A stretch of 49,302 nucleotides of DNA from Planctomycetota bacterium (GTDB taxonomy: Bacteria; Planctomycetota; Planctomycetia; Pirellulales; Pirellulaceae): NCBI GenBank assembly GCA_027622275.1, contig JAQBZB010000028.1, positions 1 through 49,302 on the forward strand, given 5' to 3'. This document shows positions 34,702 to 43,399 of this stretch, piece after piece. The translations under genes were made by a program, and so were the position numbers. Numbering within the stretch: position 1 is the stretch's first letter; each line of letters opens with the position of its first letter. Under the pieces are notes generated by a model. That model searched no databases and was not told the origin of the DNA. It saw only the letters and a list, made by a program, of their open reading frames with translations.

Positions 34702-37146
34702 TCACCGACCATCAACAGCCGGCCCTGCTGGCTGAGCGGCTTGCTGGCGGACTTCGCGGTTGAGCTGTTGATAGCTCGGATCGTTCGGTCGGAGTTCTAA
34801 CAGACGTTCGATTTGTTTGATGGCATTCGACAGATCGCCCTGCTGGCGGTGAAGCAAAGCTAAGGCAAGCACAAAGTCCGGCGTGTTCGGCTCCAGGCGG
34901 ACGGCATTTGACAGGGACGCCAAAGCTTCCTCCTGCTGGCCATGAAGATAGAGGGACAGGCCATAGCGGTATTGGATCGCGGCGTTGTCGGGAGCCAACT
35001 TGGCATCGCGGCCCAGCAACGGCAGTTCGCCCTTTCGCAATTCGGCGACACGCGCTCGCAGCTTCTGCGACTCCATGATGCTCTCGATGGCCGCTTCGCG
35101 ATTCTGTTGGGCGATGCGGCGCGCATTGTTTTCGGCTTCTTCCGCCTGGCGTTCGAGTAACGCGGCGAGATTCGTTCGCGGTCCGGTCACGTTCGGCTCG
35201 ACGCGGATCGCCGTTTGATAAGCCTGCTCGGCGGCTTGCAGGTCGTTCAAGCTTTCGTAGACGACGCCAAGCGTCAGGTGCGCGGCAGCCCGGTCGTTGT
35301 TGACCAGCACTCCCTCCTGGAACTCTTCCAACGCTGCCTGTAATTGCCTTCTTTGCCCGCCGTTCAGCATTTGCCTCGGAACGCGAGCCAGCACGCGAGC
35401 GGCTTCTGTTCGCACCGACCGGACGGGATCTTCGAGCAGCGGCAGGAGCAGACGCATCAACTGTGTATCGTCGTGCAGCAGTTGGAGATCTGCCACGGCG
35501 GTCGTCCGCACTTGTGGATCGTTGTCGCTGAGCAACGGCTCGGCGGCAGCGATAACTACGGAGGGGGCATACTGGCCTAACTCGTACAGAGACGTTGCGC
35601 GAACAATACCCGGCAAACGCTTCTCCTTCGCAATCGACGCGAGGTCTTGCGCAGCTTCCAACGCCCCCTGCCTGGCCTGCACGAAAGTGTTGGCGAAGTG
35701 GGTTGAAAGATCCTCTTTCTCGCCGTACCACTGGCGGAAGTAATTAGCAGACCACTGGTTGACTGCGGCCAGTGATGACCGGACTTCTTCATCGTCCTGC
35801 GCGGCGACGAGCCAATCGGCGTATTGCGTGAATCTATCGCGCTTCTCGGCTGGCAGCTTCGCCCGGTCGAGATGGCATCGCGTACAGGCGTTGGGTGTGC
35901 CAAGTGTGATGCTCAAGTCAGGCCGTGGCGCGCGTAGGCTATGGTCGCGACGAGCATCAACGGCCATGTAAGTGGTTTCCGGCATGTGGCACTCGACGCA
36001 CGAAGATCCAGTGCTTCCAGCGTTGTGGCGGTGATGAGTGGGCGTGTCGTATTTGCCAGCCGAGTGCTGATGGCAGGACGTGCAAACTTGGTTGCCATCA
36101 TGCTTCAATCGCGCGGTATGCGGATCGTGACAGTCGGTGCAACGGACCCCTTTGTGATACATCTTGCTCTGGATGAACGAGCCATGCACGTAGACTTCGT
36201 CCAGAATCTGCCCGTCCGCATGGTAGGTATGTGCCAAGAGCAACTCGTTGGCGAAATAGTCGTAAAAATCTTCTCCCGGCCGGTAGCCGGGTTTGACGAT
36301 GCGGCGCCGCGAATGGCATTGGAAGCAAGTATCGAGTTGCTTCTTTGCATCCTTGTCCTTCAGCTTCGCCAGACCATAGCCGTGCCGGCGGTCCCAGAAC
36401 AACGACTTCGACTCGGCCAGCTTTACATGCATCCCGCCCGGACCGTGGCAGGCTTCGCAACTGACGTCGATCTCGGAAAACGTCGTGTGGTACGTCTTCG
36501 TCTTATCGTCGTAGGCCTTCTGCAAGTTCGTCGAGTGGCAGTCGGCGCACATGTTGTTCCAACGCTGAGCGATTCCCGTCCAGTGGAGATCATCGTCGGG
36601 TGCCAACTTCTCATCGACGTCCGGCGGCCGCAGATAGAACCACTCTTTCTTGGCCGTGTCCCACGAAACTCGCAGCACCTGCACGCGCGCGACCTCGCTG
36701 TCCGGCATGTCGGCCGAGCGATCAAACTCGACCATATACTGTTGCAGCGGCTCGACGCCGAAGACGTACTTCACTTCGAAGTCCGACATCTCGCCGTCCG
36801 GTCCCTCGGTGTTGACCATATACTTGCCGTCGCGAAGAAACATGCGGCTGGTGATGCCGTAGTGATCGACTTCCGCGTTGTCAAAATTGCCGAGTACGGT
36901 CTTTGATGTCGCCAGATCCATTGCCAGATCATGGTGCGAGCCTTCCCACAGTTTCGCCTCTTGCTGATGGCACTGGATGCAAGTTTGGCGGCCAACGTAG
37001 GCGGATGGTTCGTCGATCGGGAGGCAGGTCCACCAGTCAGCAAACGCGACGCCGCCAGCAATTAGTATGACGAAGATTACGGCGCTCAGCGGCCTCCGCT
37101 TCGTTACGAAGTATTCGGGACCAGTCTCTTTGGAGGCAGTGGGCAT
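34702..37146 (-). CDS. Octaheme cytochrome c with HEAT and TPR repeats, 814 aa
   Basis: One N-terminal helix (19-38) anchors or exports the protein. Eight CxxCH sites follow: at 56-60, 200-204, 230-234, 274-278, 336-340, 355-359, 383-387 and 421-425. The region resembles multihaem cytochromes of the c-554/doubled-CxxCH kind. HEAT-like repeats occur at about 510-600 (for example DNDPQVRTTAVADLQLL), and TPR repeats at about 620-800 (AAHLTLGVVYESLNDLQAAEQAYQTAIRVEP). An electron-transfer role outside the cytoplasm is clear from the haem sites; the partner and substrate are not. The gene stands alone on the minus strand, its stop nine bases from the lipoprotein stop. Confidence 0.93.
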   Translation of the reverse strand: MPTASKETGPEYFVTKRRPLSAVIFVILIAGGVAFADWWTCLPIDEPSAYVGRQTCIQCHQQEAKLWEGSHHDLAMDLATSKTVLGNFDNAEVDHYGITSRMFLRDGKYMVNTEGPDGEMSDFEVKYVFGVEPLQQYMVEFDRSADMPDSEVARVQVLRVSWDTAKKEWFYLRPPDVDEKLAPDDDLHWTGIAQRWNNMCADCHSTNLQKAYDDKTKTYHTTFSEIDVSCEACHGPGGMHVKLAESKSLFWDRRHGYGLAKLKDKDAKKQLDTCFQCHSRRRIVKPGYRPGEDFYDYFANELLLAHTYHADGQILDEVYVHGSFIQSKMYHKGVRCTDCHDPHTARLKHDGNQVCTSCHQHSAGKYDTPTHHRHNAGSTGSSCVECHMPETTYMAVDARRDHSLRAPRPDLSITLGTPNACTRCHLDRAKLPAEKRDRFTQYADWLVAAQDDEEVRSSLAAVNQWSANYFRQWYGEKEDLSTHFANTFVQARQGALEAAQDLASIAKEKRLPGIVRATSLYELGQYAPSVVIAAAEPLLSDNDPQVRTTAVADLQLLHDDTQLMRLLLPLLEDPVRSVRTEAARVLARVPRQMLNGGQRRQLQAALEEFQEGVLVNNDRAAAHLTLGVVYESLNDLQAAEQAYQTAIRVEPNVTGPRTNLAALLERQAEEAENNARRIAQQNREAAIESIMESQKLRARVAELRKGELPLLGRDAKLAPDNAAIQYRYGLSLYLHGQQEEALASLSNAVRLEPNTPDFVLALALLHRQQGDLSNAIKQIERLLELRPNDPSYQQLNREVRQQAAQPAGPAVDGR

Positions 37147-37281
37147 CGGCGATTCGTCAAGTATTTCATGTGAATTCGAGGGAACTGCGGAGACTAACTG
37201 GGCTTAGCCGTCTAGCATAACATGGGGTTGGCGAGTTGCTCAGTTCGTCGGTTGGAACTTCCTAACAATTGCGGAAGTAAG

Positions 37282-39066
37282 CTACTTGCCAGCCGCAGGA
37301 GCCGCCACCGTTAACCAGGCCGCCGAGAATTCGGCGGTCGTGCCGGCGATCACGTAATCCGCGGTTCGCTCGATCGCCCCTTCCCCGACCGACTTTCCAA
37401 CGACCCGGAACGTGCCCGATACCGGCCCCGCGTCGGTGTTCAAGACAACTTTCACGGACTTGGACGAATCACCTTTCGCCTCCGACTTGACGACTTCGCA
37501 GCGGACTCCGTCGGGCAACTCGATGGCATTCACCTCGATCTCGCCGTTGAAGCCATTCCGCCGCTCGATGGTGACCGGGATCTCAAGCGGTTTGCCTGGA
37601 GTCAGCACGTAGGCGTCGTTCGCCAACTTCAGGGCGAAGTCTGGCGGCGACGCGTCGATGGTCATGCGATAAACGTAACGAAAGCCGCCGTTGCGGTGAA
37701 CGTCCCGCACGACGATGCGATACGGACCATCCGCGGGGATCGCTTGCGTCAGCTGGCAGTCGCGATTGCGATTGGTATCGTCTACTTCGCCGATGACTTT
37801 CTCTTCCGCGTCGAGAACTTGAACAAGCGGGTCGAGCAAGAACCCAAGCGCGTCCGACTCAACTTGAATCGAGAGCTTCGTTCCCTTGGTCGCCGTGACC
37901 AGAAACACATCTTCGTCACGTGCGGAGTCGATTCGGCCGGTGACAACGGCCGGCAATTCAATCGGTTGCGGGTTGGTCCGGCTCAACTCGCCGGTGGCGG
38001 CGACGGCGGGGTAAGTTGTCAGCGACTGTTGCACTGCCGAAGCGAATTCCGGATGCGACGCGAACAACCGGTCGCGGTGACCGACGGACGCTTGTGTAAT
38101 CAACGCACCCTCGGGCAAGTTCCAACCGAACAGCCGCGTATCGGCGGAAACTTCGGGCTGTGCCGAAAGTGGAACCACCTGATCGACGAAGCCGCTGGTG
38201 GTCAACGTCAATCGATAGATGAAAGTGCTGGCACCAGCGAAGGCGATGCTGCTGTTCGGTGTCAGCGGGAACGCAAATGTTCGAGCGACGTAGCTGCCGT
38301 CGCGCGGCGCAACGAAGGCGATCTGCGGATCGAGACCGCGCTGGTCGTCGTTCTGTGCCAGCACAAAGCCGTCGGCGTTGCAAATCTGAAGCACCGCGTC
38401 CATTGGCGAGCCAAACGTCTGGTTCGCGTCCAACGAAGCGACCAGCGTCTGGCCTGCTTTCATCTCGAAGGCGAACCCGTCGATGTCGCCACCTTTCTCC
38501 AGGCGTCCGTTGATGATCGACGACTGTGCGATCTTGTTTGCCGCGTCCAGTTCTTCGTTCGGCTCCGTCTCGACAACCTCCGGCAGCGAGTCGACTGCGA
38601 ACGGGCGCAGCTGGGTCGCTCCCTCCTGATCATGGAAGCGGAGCAGATACACGCCGCTGGCAGTGTCCGCGATATTGATCTTGAATTTGCCATTGTCCTT
38701 GTCCGGCTCGACTTGAACGCCGTCGCGATCGACCCACACGGAAACCGGCCAATTGCTGAAGCTGCCGGCGGCCGTCACATCGACCTGCTGCCCGCGCTGT
38801 CCACCTGCCGGAAAGAGCGCGTCGCACTTCGGCGGCGCGGACACCGCTGATGGCGTCACGATCATCGTCGCCAGTACCGCGACAGCGGCCACGAACGACT
38901 TAGCACCGTTCGAGGAATTAGTGAGCGGAATGGCGCTAGCCACCGGTTCTTCGTGCGCCGTGAAACACCGGCGGCTAGCGCCGTGCCGCTCACCTGAATT
39001 CGGACAGGTATTTCTCGAACGGTCCTTAGCAGGATCTCGTGGATCGGAACGATGAATCGATTGCAT
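37282..39066 (-). CDS. Secreted PPC-domain protein carrying an in-frame mobile-element insertion, 594 aa
   Basis: Two pre-peptidase C-terminal (PPC) domains are visible, the first around 165-260 (DIDGFAFEMKAGQTLVASLD) and the second around 370-470 (DEDVFLVTATKGTKLSIQVE), followed by a beta-rich end. The hydrophobic signal core lies at about 57-77, far from the ATG at 39066. The reason is that residues 15-56 are encoded by the family A element and one duplication; without them the protein begins MQSIHRSDPRDPAK and runs straight into the signal core. The frame is kept because 126 bases are inserted. The gene begins nine bases after the stop of the DUF1549/1553 gene and is coupled to it. Whether export still works is unknown. 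Confidence 0.85.
   Translation of the reverse strand: MQSIHRSDPRDPAKDRSRNTCPNSGERHGASRRCFTAHEEPVASAIPLTNSSNGAKSFVAAVAVLATMIVTPSAVSAPPKCDALFPAGGQRGQQVDVTAAGSFSNWPVSVWVDRDGVQVEPDKDNGKFKINIADTASGVYLLRFHDQEGATQLRPFAVDSLPEVVETEPNEELDAANKIAQSSIINGRLEKGGDIDGFAFEMKAGQTLVASLDANQTFGSPMDAVLQICNADGFVLAQNDDQRGLDPQIAFVAPRDGSYVARTFAFPLTPNSSIAFAGASTFIYRLTLTTSGFVDQVVPLSAQPEVSADTRLFGWNLPEGALITQASVGHRDRLFASHPEFASAVQQSLTTYPAVAATGELSRTNPQPIELPAVVTGRIDSARDEDVFLVTATKGTKLSIQVESDALGFLLDPLVQVLDAEEKVIGEVDDTNRNRDCQLTQAIPADGPYRIVVRDVHRNGGFRYVYRMTIDASPPDFALKLANDAYVLTPGKPLEIPVTIERRNGFNGEIEVNAIELPDGVRCEVVKSEAKGDSSKSVKVVLNTDAGPVSGTFRVVGKSVGEGAIERTADYVIAGTTAEFSAAWLTVAAPAAGK
38899..39029 (-). mobile_element. Family A miniature element inside a gene, complete copy
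   Basis: The 121-base element (38904-39024) is flanked by CTTAG on the plus strand (38899-38903 and 39025-39029); counting one more base, CTTAGC is repeated. It differs from the copy at 22658-22778 at two bases. It lies wholly inside the 37282-39066 gene; the gain of 121 plus 5 bases is exactly 42 codons and duplicates the residues Ala-Lys. Confidence 0.92.
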
Positions 39067-39075
39067 TACGTGAGG

Positions 39076-41289
39076 TCAGTCTTTGAATAGGAATTCCGGG
39101 GTATTCAACAAGGCCCACAGCAGATCTTCCGTCGCCTGCTTGCGTCCGGCTTGGTCGGTGGCCGCCTCGAACAGCTTGTTCCCAAACTCACGTTCCTCGC
39201 TGTCGGGGACTCTGGCGTAGACGAGCAAGTACAACTCTTCCACGATCTGCTCGGGAGTCTTGTCGCTGGCCGCGAGTTTCGCCGCGCGGCCTTTGTCGGA
39301 CGTGACGCGGCTGTGCAGTTCCGTCGCGTTCATCATATGCAGAGCCTGCGTGACGGTGGCGTCTTCCTGGCGTTCGCAGGGCGGATCTTGATTCGGATCG
39401 GGGCGGCCGAAGGTGTCCAAGAACAGCGAATCGACGCGGTGAGTCCAAATCTCCTTGGCCCGCGAACCCGGCGGCATCGCGGCGAACGTGTTGGGCACGC
39501 CCGTGATGTCGGCGACGGCGTCGAGCATCACTTCGGCCCGCAACCGTTGCCGGTAGTGACGCGAATAGTTCTGCGTGTCGGCGATGTTGCGATCCGTCGG
39601 TTCGGAACTCAAGGCGTAAACGTACGAACTGGTGATCGTGCGAATGACCTCCTTTAAATTAAATTGCTTGTCGCGGAAGTCGTTGGCGAGCGCCTCGAGC
39701 AGCGGGCCGTTCGATGGCGGATTCGTCGCTCGCAGATCGTCGACTGGCATGACCAGCCCGCGCCCCATTAAATCGTTCCAGATTCGATTGACCGCGGCCG
39801 GGGCGAAGTAATCGTTGTCTTTGCTCGTGACCCAAGCCGCTAAAGCTTCGCGCGGATCGGTGTCGGGATCGATCGGCGGCGCTTCGTTGAACAACGGTCG
39901 CGGCTGCAGCACTTCACCGGTCAACGGATGCGACACACTCCCCGACTTGGCCGTCAGGACGATCTCTTCGCCGCCGGAGATCGGAGTTGACAACCCGGTC
40001 CCCTTGTATCCGACGCGGGCGAAGTAGGCCGCGAAGCTGTAGAAGTCGTCCTGGCTCCACTTCTCGAAGACGTGATGATGGCACTTCGCGCATTCGAGCC
40101 GGATGCCAAGAAACAACTGCGTCACCAACGTCGTCATTTCATCCGGCGAGCGGCGATCGCGAAACAAGGTCGCTGCGCCGTTGTGCCAAGTACTTCCTTG
40201 CGCGGCGATTAACTCGCGGACGAACTGATCGTACGGTTTGTTCTGGCGAAAGCTGTCGCGAATCCAGTAGTCGTAGTTCAGCACCGCTTTGATGCCGACT
40301 CGATAAGGATTCGGCCGCAGCAAGTCCGCCCACTTGTTCGCCCAATGCTCGGCGTACTCGGGCCGGTCGAGCAGACGATCGATCAGGTGCTGTCGTTTGT
40401 CCGTGCTTGGATCGGCGAGAAACTCGCGTACCTCGTCCGGCGTCGGCAAAGTCCCGATGATGTCGATGTAGACGCGACGCATGAACTTCGCATCGTCAAC
40501 GGGCGGCGAGGGCGTGATGCCGAGCGACTTCAGCTTCTGCCACACGAGTTCGTCGACGAAGTTGTTGCGGGGCAGCGCGGCGTACAACTCGTCGGGCACT
40601 TCGCCGGCGAGCGGAATCGCGACGTTGCAAGTGGCGATCACGTTCATGTATCGAGCCATGATCGATGCTTCGCCAGGAATCGGCCCCGCTTCGATCAGGC
40701 CATCATCGTCGACTGCAACGATCGCGCTTTCGTTGGATTGAAACATCGCCATCCGCGTGACATCTTCCGTCGAGCCGTCGGAATAGTGCGCGGTGACTTG
40801 CAGCTGCAACGTCTCGCCGGGTTTCATGAATTGTTCGGTGGGCGCAGCGGTGACCGCCGTCAGTTTCGGCTCATCGGCAACACGCCGCGGCAACCCGGCC
40901 ACGATCCAAGCGCGCAGGATGCGGTACTCGTCACTCTCGACCTTAAACCGCTGACCGCCACCATGCGGCGCTTGGCCGGTGGCTTTCAGCAGCAGCAGAC
41001 TTTGATCCGGGGCCGCGGGAAAGACGCGACGCCCGCGGGCGTTCATCGTCAACGCGGCGTAATCGAACTCGGGATCGAACCCCAGCAGCGACAACTGAAA
41101 GCCGTTCTGCCCACGCTGCTTGCCGTGGCAGGCCCCGGTGCTACAGCCGCGAGCCGCCATAATCGGTTGCACCTGAAGCTCGAAGCTGACGGGCTGTGCT
41201 TCCTGTGCGACGGCACTCGCACCGCGCGGGACAAAGCCGAGACAAAGCAACGAAATGAGAACACCGGCGATCTTGTGAAACCTGCGCAT
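39076..41289 (-). CDS. Secreted cytochrome-type DUF1549/DUF1553 protein with Big2-like domain, 737 aa
   Basis: A signal peptide (1-26) is followed by a PSCyt1-like region with GCSTGACHGK, a CxxxxCH spacing instead of CxxCH, then a bacterial Ig-like (Big2-type) domain (about 145-225), DUF1549 with DDAKFMRRVYIDIIGTLPTP and CAKCHHHVFEKW, and DUF1553 with AAVNRIWNDLMGRGLVMPVDD and a C-terminal ARVPDSEEREF. The standard haem motif is CAKCH. It is the first gene of a pair with the PPC protein. The combination is common in planctomycetes and of unproved role. The ATG at 41289 precedes the signal core directly. Confidence 0.93.
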   Translation of the reverse strand: MRRFHKIAGVLISLLCLGFVPRGASAVAQEAQPVSFELQVQPIMAARGCSTGACHGKQRGQNGFQLSLLGFDPEFDYAALTMNARGRRVFPAAPDQSLLLLKATGQAPHGGGQRFKVESDEYRILRAWIVAGLPRRVADEPKLTAVTAAPTEQFMKPGETLQLQVTAHYSDGSTEDVTRMAMFQSNESAIVAVDDDGLIEAGPIPGEASIMARYMNVIATCNVAIPLAGEVPDELYAALPRNNFVDELVWQKLKSLGITPSPPVDDAKFMRRVYIDIIGTLPTPDEVREFLADPSTDKRQHLIDRLLDRPEYAEHWANKWADLLRPNPYRVGIKAVLNYDYWIRDSFRQNKPYDQFVRELIAAQGSTWHNGAATLFRDRRSPDEMTTLVTQLFLGIRLECAKCHHHVFEKWSQDDFYSFAAYFARVGYKGTGLSTPISGGEEIVLTAKSGSVSHPLTGEVLQPRPLFNEAPPIDPDTDPREALAAWVTSKDNDYFAPAAVNRIWNDLMGRGLVMPVDDLRATNPPSNGPLLEALANDFRDKQFNLKEVIRTITSSYVYALSSEPTDRNIADTQNYSRHYRQRLRAEVMLDAVADITGVPNTFAAMPPGSRAKEIWTHRVDSLFLDTFGRPDPNQDPPCERQEDATVTQALHMMNATELHSRVTSDKGRAAKLAASDKTPEQIVEELYLLVYARVPDSEEREFGNKLFEAATDQAGRKQATEDLLWALLNTPEFLFKD

Positions 41290-41443
41290 GGGTAGGACGT
41301 TTCGTGGCAGGAGGGAGTGAGTTTGCGTGTGCCCTGCATTCTACCTAGGCATGTGAGAATGAAGCAAGGCACGGCAACCGCCATCGTACAGAAGCGTCAA
41401 CGCAATTCACTCTCGGATGGACGCGACATGCGCCCAAGAGCGG

Positions 41444-41938
41444 TTATCGAGTCGTCGCAGCTCGATACTCGCTATTCTCGGGTCGAGGCAGCGGGGAAGT
41501 TGCCTGACGGATGTTGCGTCGCGAGACGGGAATGGGAGCTGCGGCCGGGATGCGAGTCAGCTCCTCGCGCTTCTCCTGAGCCAAGAATTCGCGCTCGACC
41601 AACTCGGGGTCGTGCTGCGTCCAGGTCTCGCGAACTGACTTGGCCCTCACGCGCCGGACTCCATTGCGCTGCTTGAAATCTTCCCACTCCGATACGTAAC
41701 CGCCATCGCGCCAATCACGCAGTGGGACTTGGGTGGCGGTTTTGAGCAACCGCCAATCGCGAACCTGGTAACGGCTGTGGACCGTACTCCAGTCGTAATA
41801 GATGACTTGATCGAAGACCAATCTGCCCTGGTCGTCGTAGAAATGGTTGACCTCGACAAGATCAACCTGATCGACCGTCACCTCATCAGCAGGGCTGAGA
41901 GTTAGTGCGGCCATGCAGACCGCGATCTGAATGGACAT
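41444..41938 (-). CDS. Hypothetical exported protein, 164 aa
   Basis: The start at 41938 begins MSIQIAVCMAALTLSPADE, a short hydrophobic lead that may be a signal peptide, and has GGAGG about 15 bases and GGGAG six bases upstream. The mature part is rich in Trp, Tyr, Arg and Asp (VNHFYDDQGRLVFDQVIYYDW), with DxxGxLVFxQ resembling RHS/YD-type beta strands, but too short for a repeat protein. The C-terminal half is basic and probably disordered. No family recognised. Its neighbours are unrelated on both sides. Confidence 0.65.
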   Translation of the reverse strand: MSIQIAVCMAALTLSPADEVTVDQVDLVEVNHFYDDQGRLVFDQVIYYDWSTVHSRYQVRDWRLLKTATQVPLRDWRDGGYVSEWEDFKQRNGVRRVRAKSVRETWTQHDPELVEREFLAQEKREELTRIPAAAPIPVSRRNIRQATSPLPRPENSEYRAATTR

Positions 41939-42130
41939 GGCTCCCACCGCTCTCCTCCTTGAGTTCGGGTTTGGTGGTCCTTGAACGTCCGAAGACGCCA
42001 CGTATCCTTATTCACTATCGGCACTGGAACGCCCGTCTAGTGAAAACTTCTGGTTCTGTACGAAAAATACCGACGTAAGTCTAGGCCGATATTGTCAAAC
42101 TCGCGAACCAAGGGCCCAAAGATTCCAGCC

Positions 42131-43189
42131 CTATGCGTTAACCGTCGCGTTCTTGCTCACCGCATTCAAGATGCAATGCCCGATGCGCGGCAGAGCACGA
42201 ACGTATTCGGCCGCCCCGATCGCGATCGCTTCTTTGGGCATCCCGAACACGACCGAAGTGGCCTCGTCTTGAGCAATCGTGACGGCACCGGCCTCTCGCA
42301 TTTCCAACAGCCCACGAGCACCGTCGCAGCCCATTCCGGTCAGGATCACGCCGACCGCGTCGCCCGCAACATGCCGGGCAACGGATCGAAACAGGACATC
42401 CACGGACGGACGAAAACGATTGACGGGCGGAGCTTCATGCGTTCGTACAACTCGCTGGCCGCCGGCTTGCCGCACTTCGATATGCAAGTCGCCGGGCGCG
42501 AGCAAAGCTTGCCCGCTCTCCACGGCGTCTCCATCACGCGCCTCGCGCACCTCAATCGACGACTCGCGGTTGAGCCGCTCGGCGAACGAACTCGTATAGC
42601 GCGCGGGCATGTGCTGCACGATGACGATGCCGGGAATTCCTTTCGGCAGACCGGCCAGCAACTCTGCCAGCGCCTCCGTGCCTCCTGTCGATGCGCCGAT
42701 CGCGATCAGCTTCGTTGAATCGATCACCGCCTCGTCTTGACGGCTATTCGACGAATCGGACGAGGACGACGAGCTTCGATCTCGCAGCCGCAGCTTCGCG
42801 GTCGCCGCGACGTTAACTTTTTGAACTAGCTCTTCCGCCATAGCGACCGCGCCCGTCCTGACGTCGACCTTCGGCTTTTCAATGAAGTCCACCGCTCCCA
42901 GTTCCAGAGCCCGAAGTGTCTCGTGGGCACCACGCGACGTGAACGCCGATACCATGACGACCGGCATCGGCTGTGTCTTCATGAGTTTTTCCAGGAACGT
43001 CAGTCCGTCCATCCGCGGCAGGGCGATGTCGAGCGTGATCACGTCCGGCTTGAAAGTCTTTATCAACTGCCACGCAACGTACGGATCGGGAGCGGATTCC
43101 ACGGCGTGAATTCGCGGGTCGCCCAGCAGGACGTCGGTCAACAGCTTTCGCATCACTGGCGAGTCTTCAATGATCAGAACTTTTGTCAT
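42131..43189 (-). CDS. cheB: Chemotaxis response regulator protein-glutamate methylesterase, 352 aa
   Basis: A receiver domain (1-120) with phospho-acceptor Asp54 in ITLDIALPRMDG precedes, after a Ser-rich linker (138-150), the methylesterase/deamidase domain. The catalytic triad is Ser167 in IGASTGG, His193 in VQHMPARYT and Asp289 in GMGCDGA. CheB removes methyl groups from chemoreceptor glutamates when phosphorylated by CheA. GAGGC lies nine bases before the ATG. It is last in the che run, separated from cheR by a family B element that fills almost the whole gap, so its transcription may be affected by that insertion. Confidence 0.96.
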   Translation of the reverse strand: MTKVLIIEDSPVMRKLLTDVLLGDPRIHAVESAPDPYVAWQLIKTFKPDVITLDIALPRMDGLTFLEKLMKTQPMPVVMVSAFTSRGAHETLRALELGAVDFIEKPKVDVRTGAVAMAEELVQKVNVAATAKLRLRDRSSSSSSDSSNSRQDEAVIDSTKLIAIGASTGGTEALAELLAGLPKGIPGIVIVQHMPARYTSSFAERLNRESSIEVREARDGDAVESGQALLAPGDLHIEVRQAGGQRVVRTHEAPPVNRFRPSVDVLFRSVARHVAGDAVGVILTGMGCDGARGLLEMREAGAVTIAQDEATSVVFGMPKEAIAIGAAEYVRALPRIGHCILNAVSKNATVNA

Positions 43190-43219
43190 CGCGATTGCCT
43201 CGACTCTGTGGCTCGTGTT

Positions 43220-43399
43220 CTAGCCCGGATTATTCATGAACCGGTCAGCGTTCTTCAAAACATACGATTGTAAAAAGAGTTACGGCGATCTTGCCCAAAA
43301 CACCGCGCAAATCAGCCGCCACGCGCTAGCGTGCGGTTCTCTCGAAGTTCGCGAGAACCGCAGGCTAGCGCCAGGCGGCTGATGAATAATCCGGGCTAG
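43220..43399. mobile_element. Family B miniature element between cheR and cheB
   Basis: The 172-base element (43224-43395) is flanked by CTAG at 43220-43223 and 43396-43399. With the flanks its ends are perfectly inverted over 18 bases: CTAGCCCGGATTATTCAT and ATGAATAATCCGGGCTAG. A GCTAGC-type hairpin lies at about 43311-43384. The minus-strand TAG stop of cheR is within the right CTAG, so target duplication rebuilt it. Confidence 0.92.
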
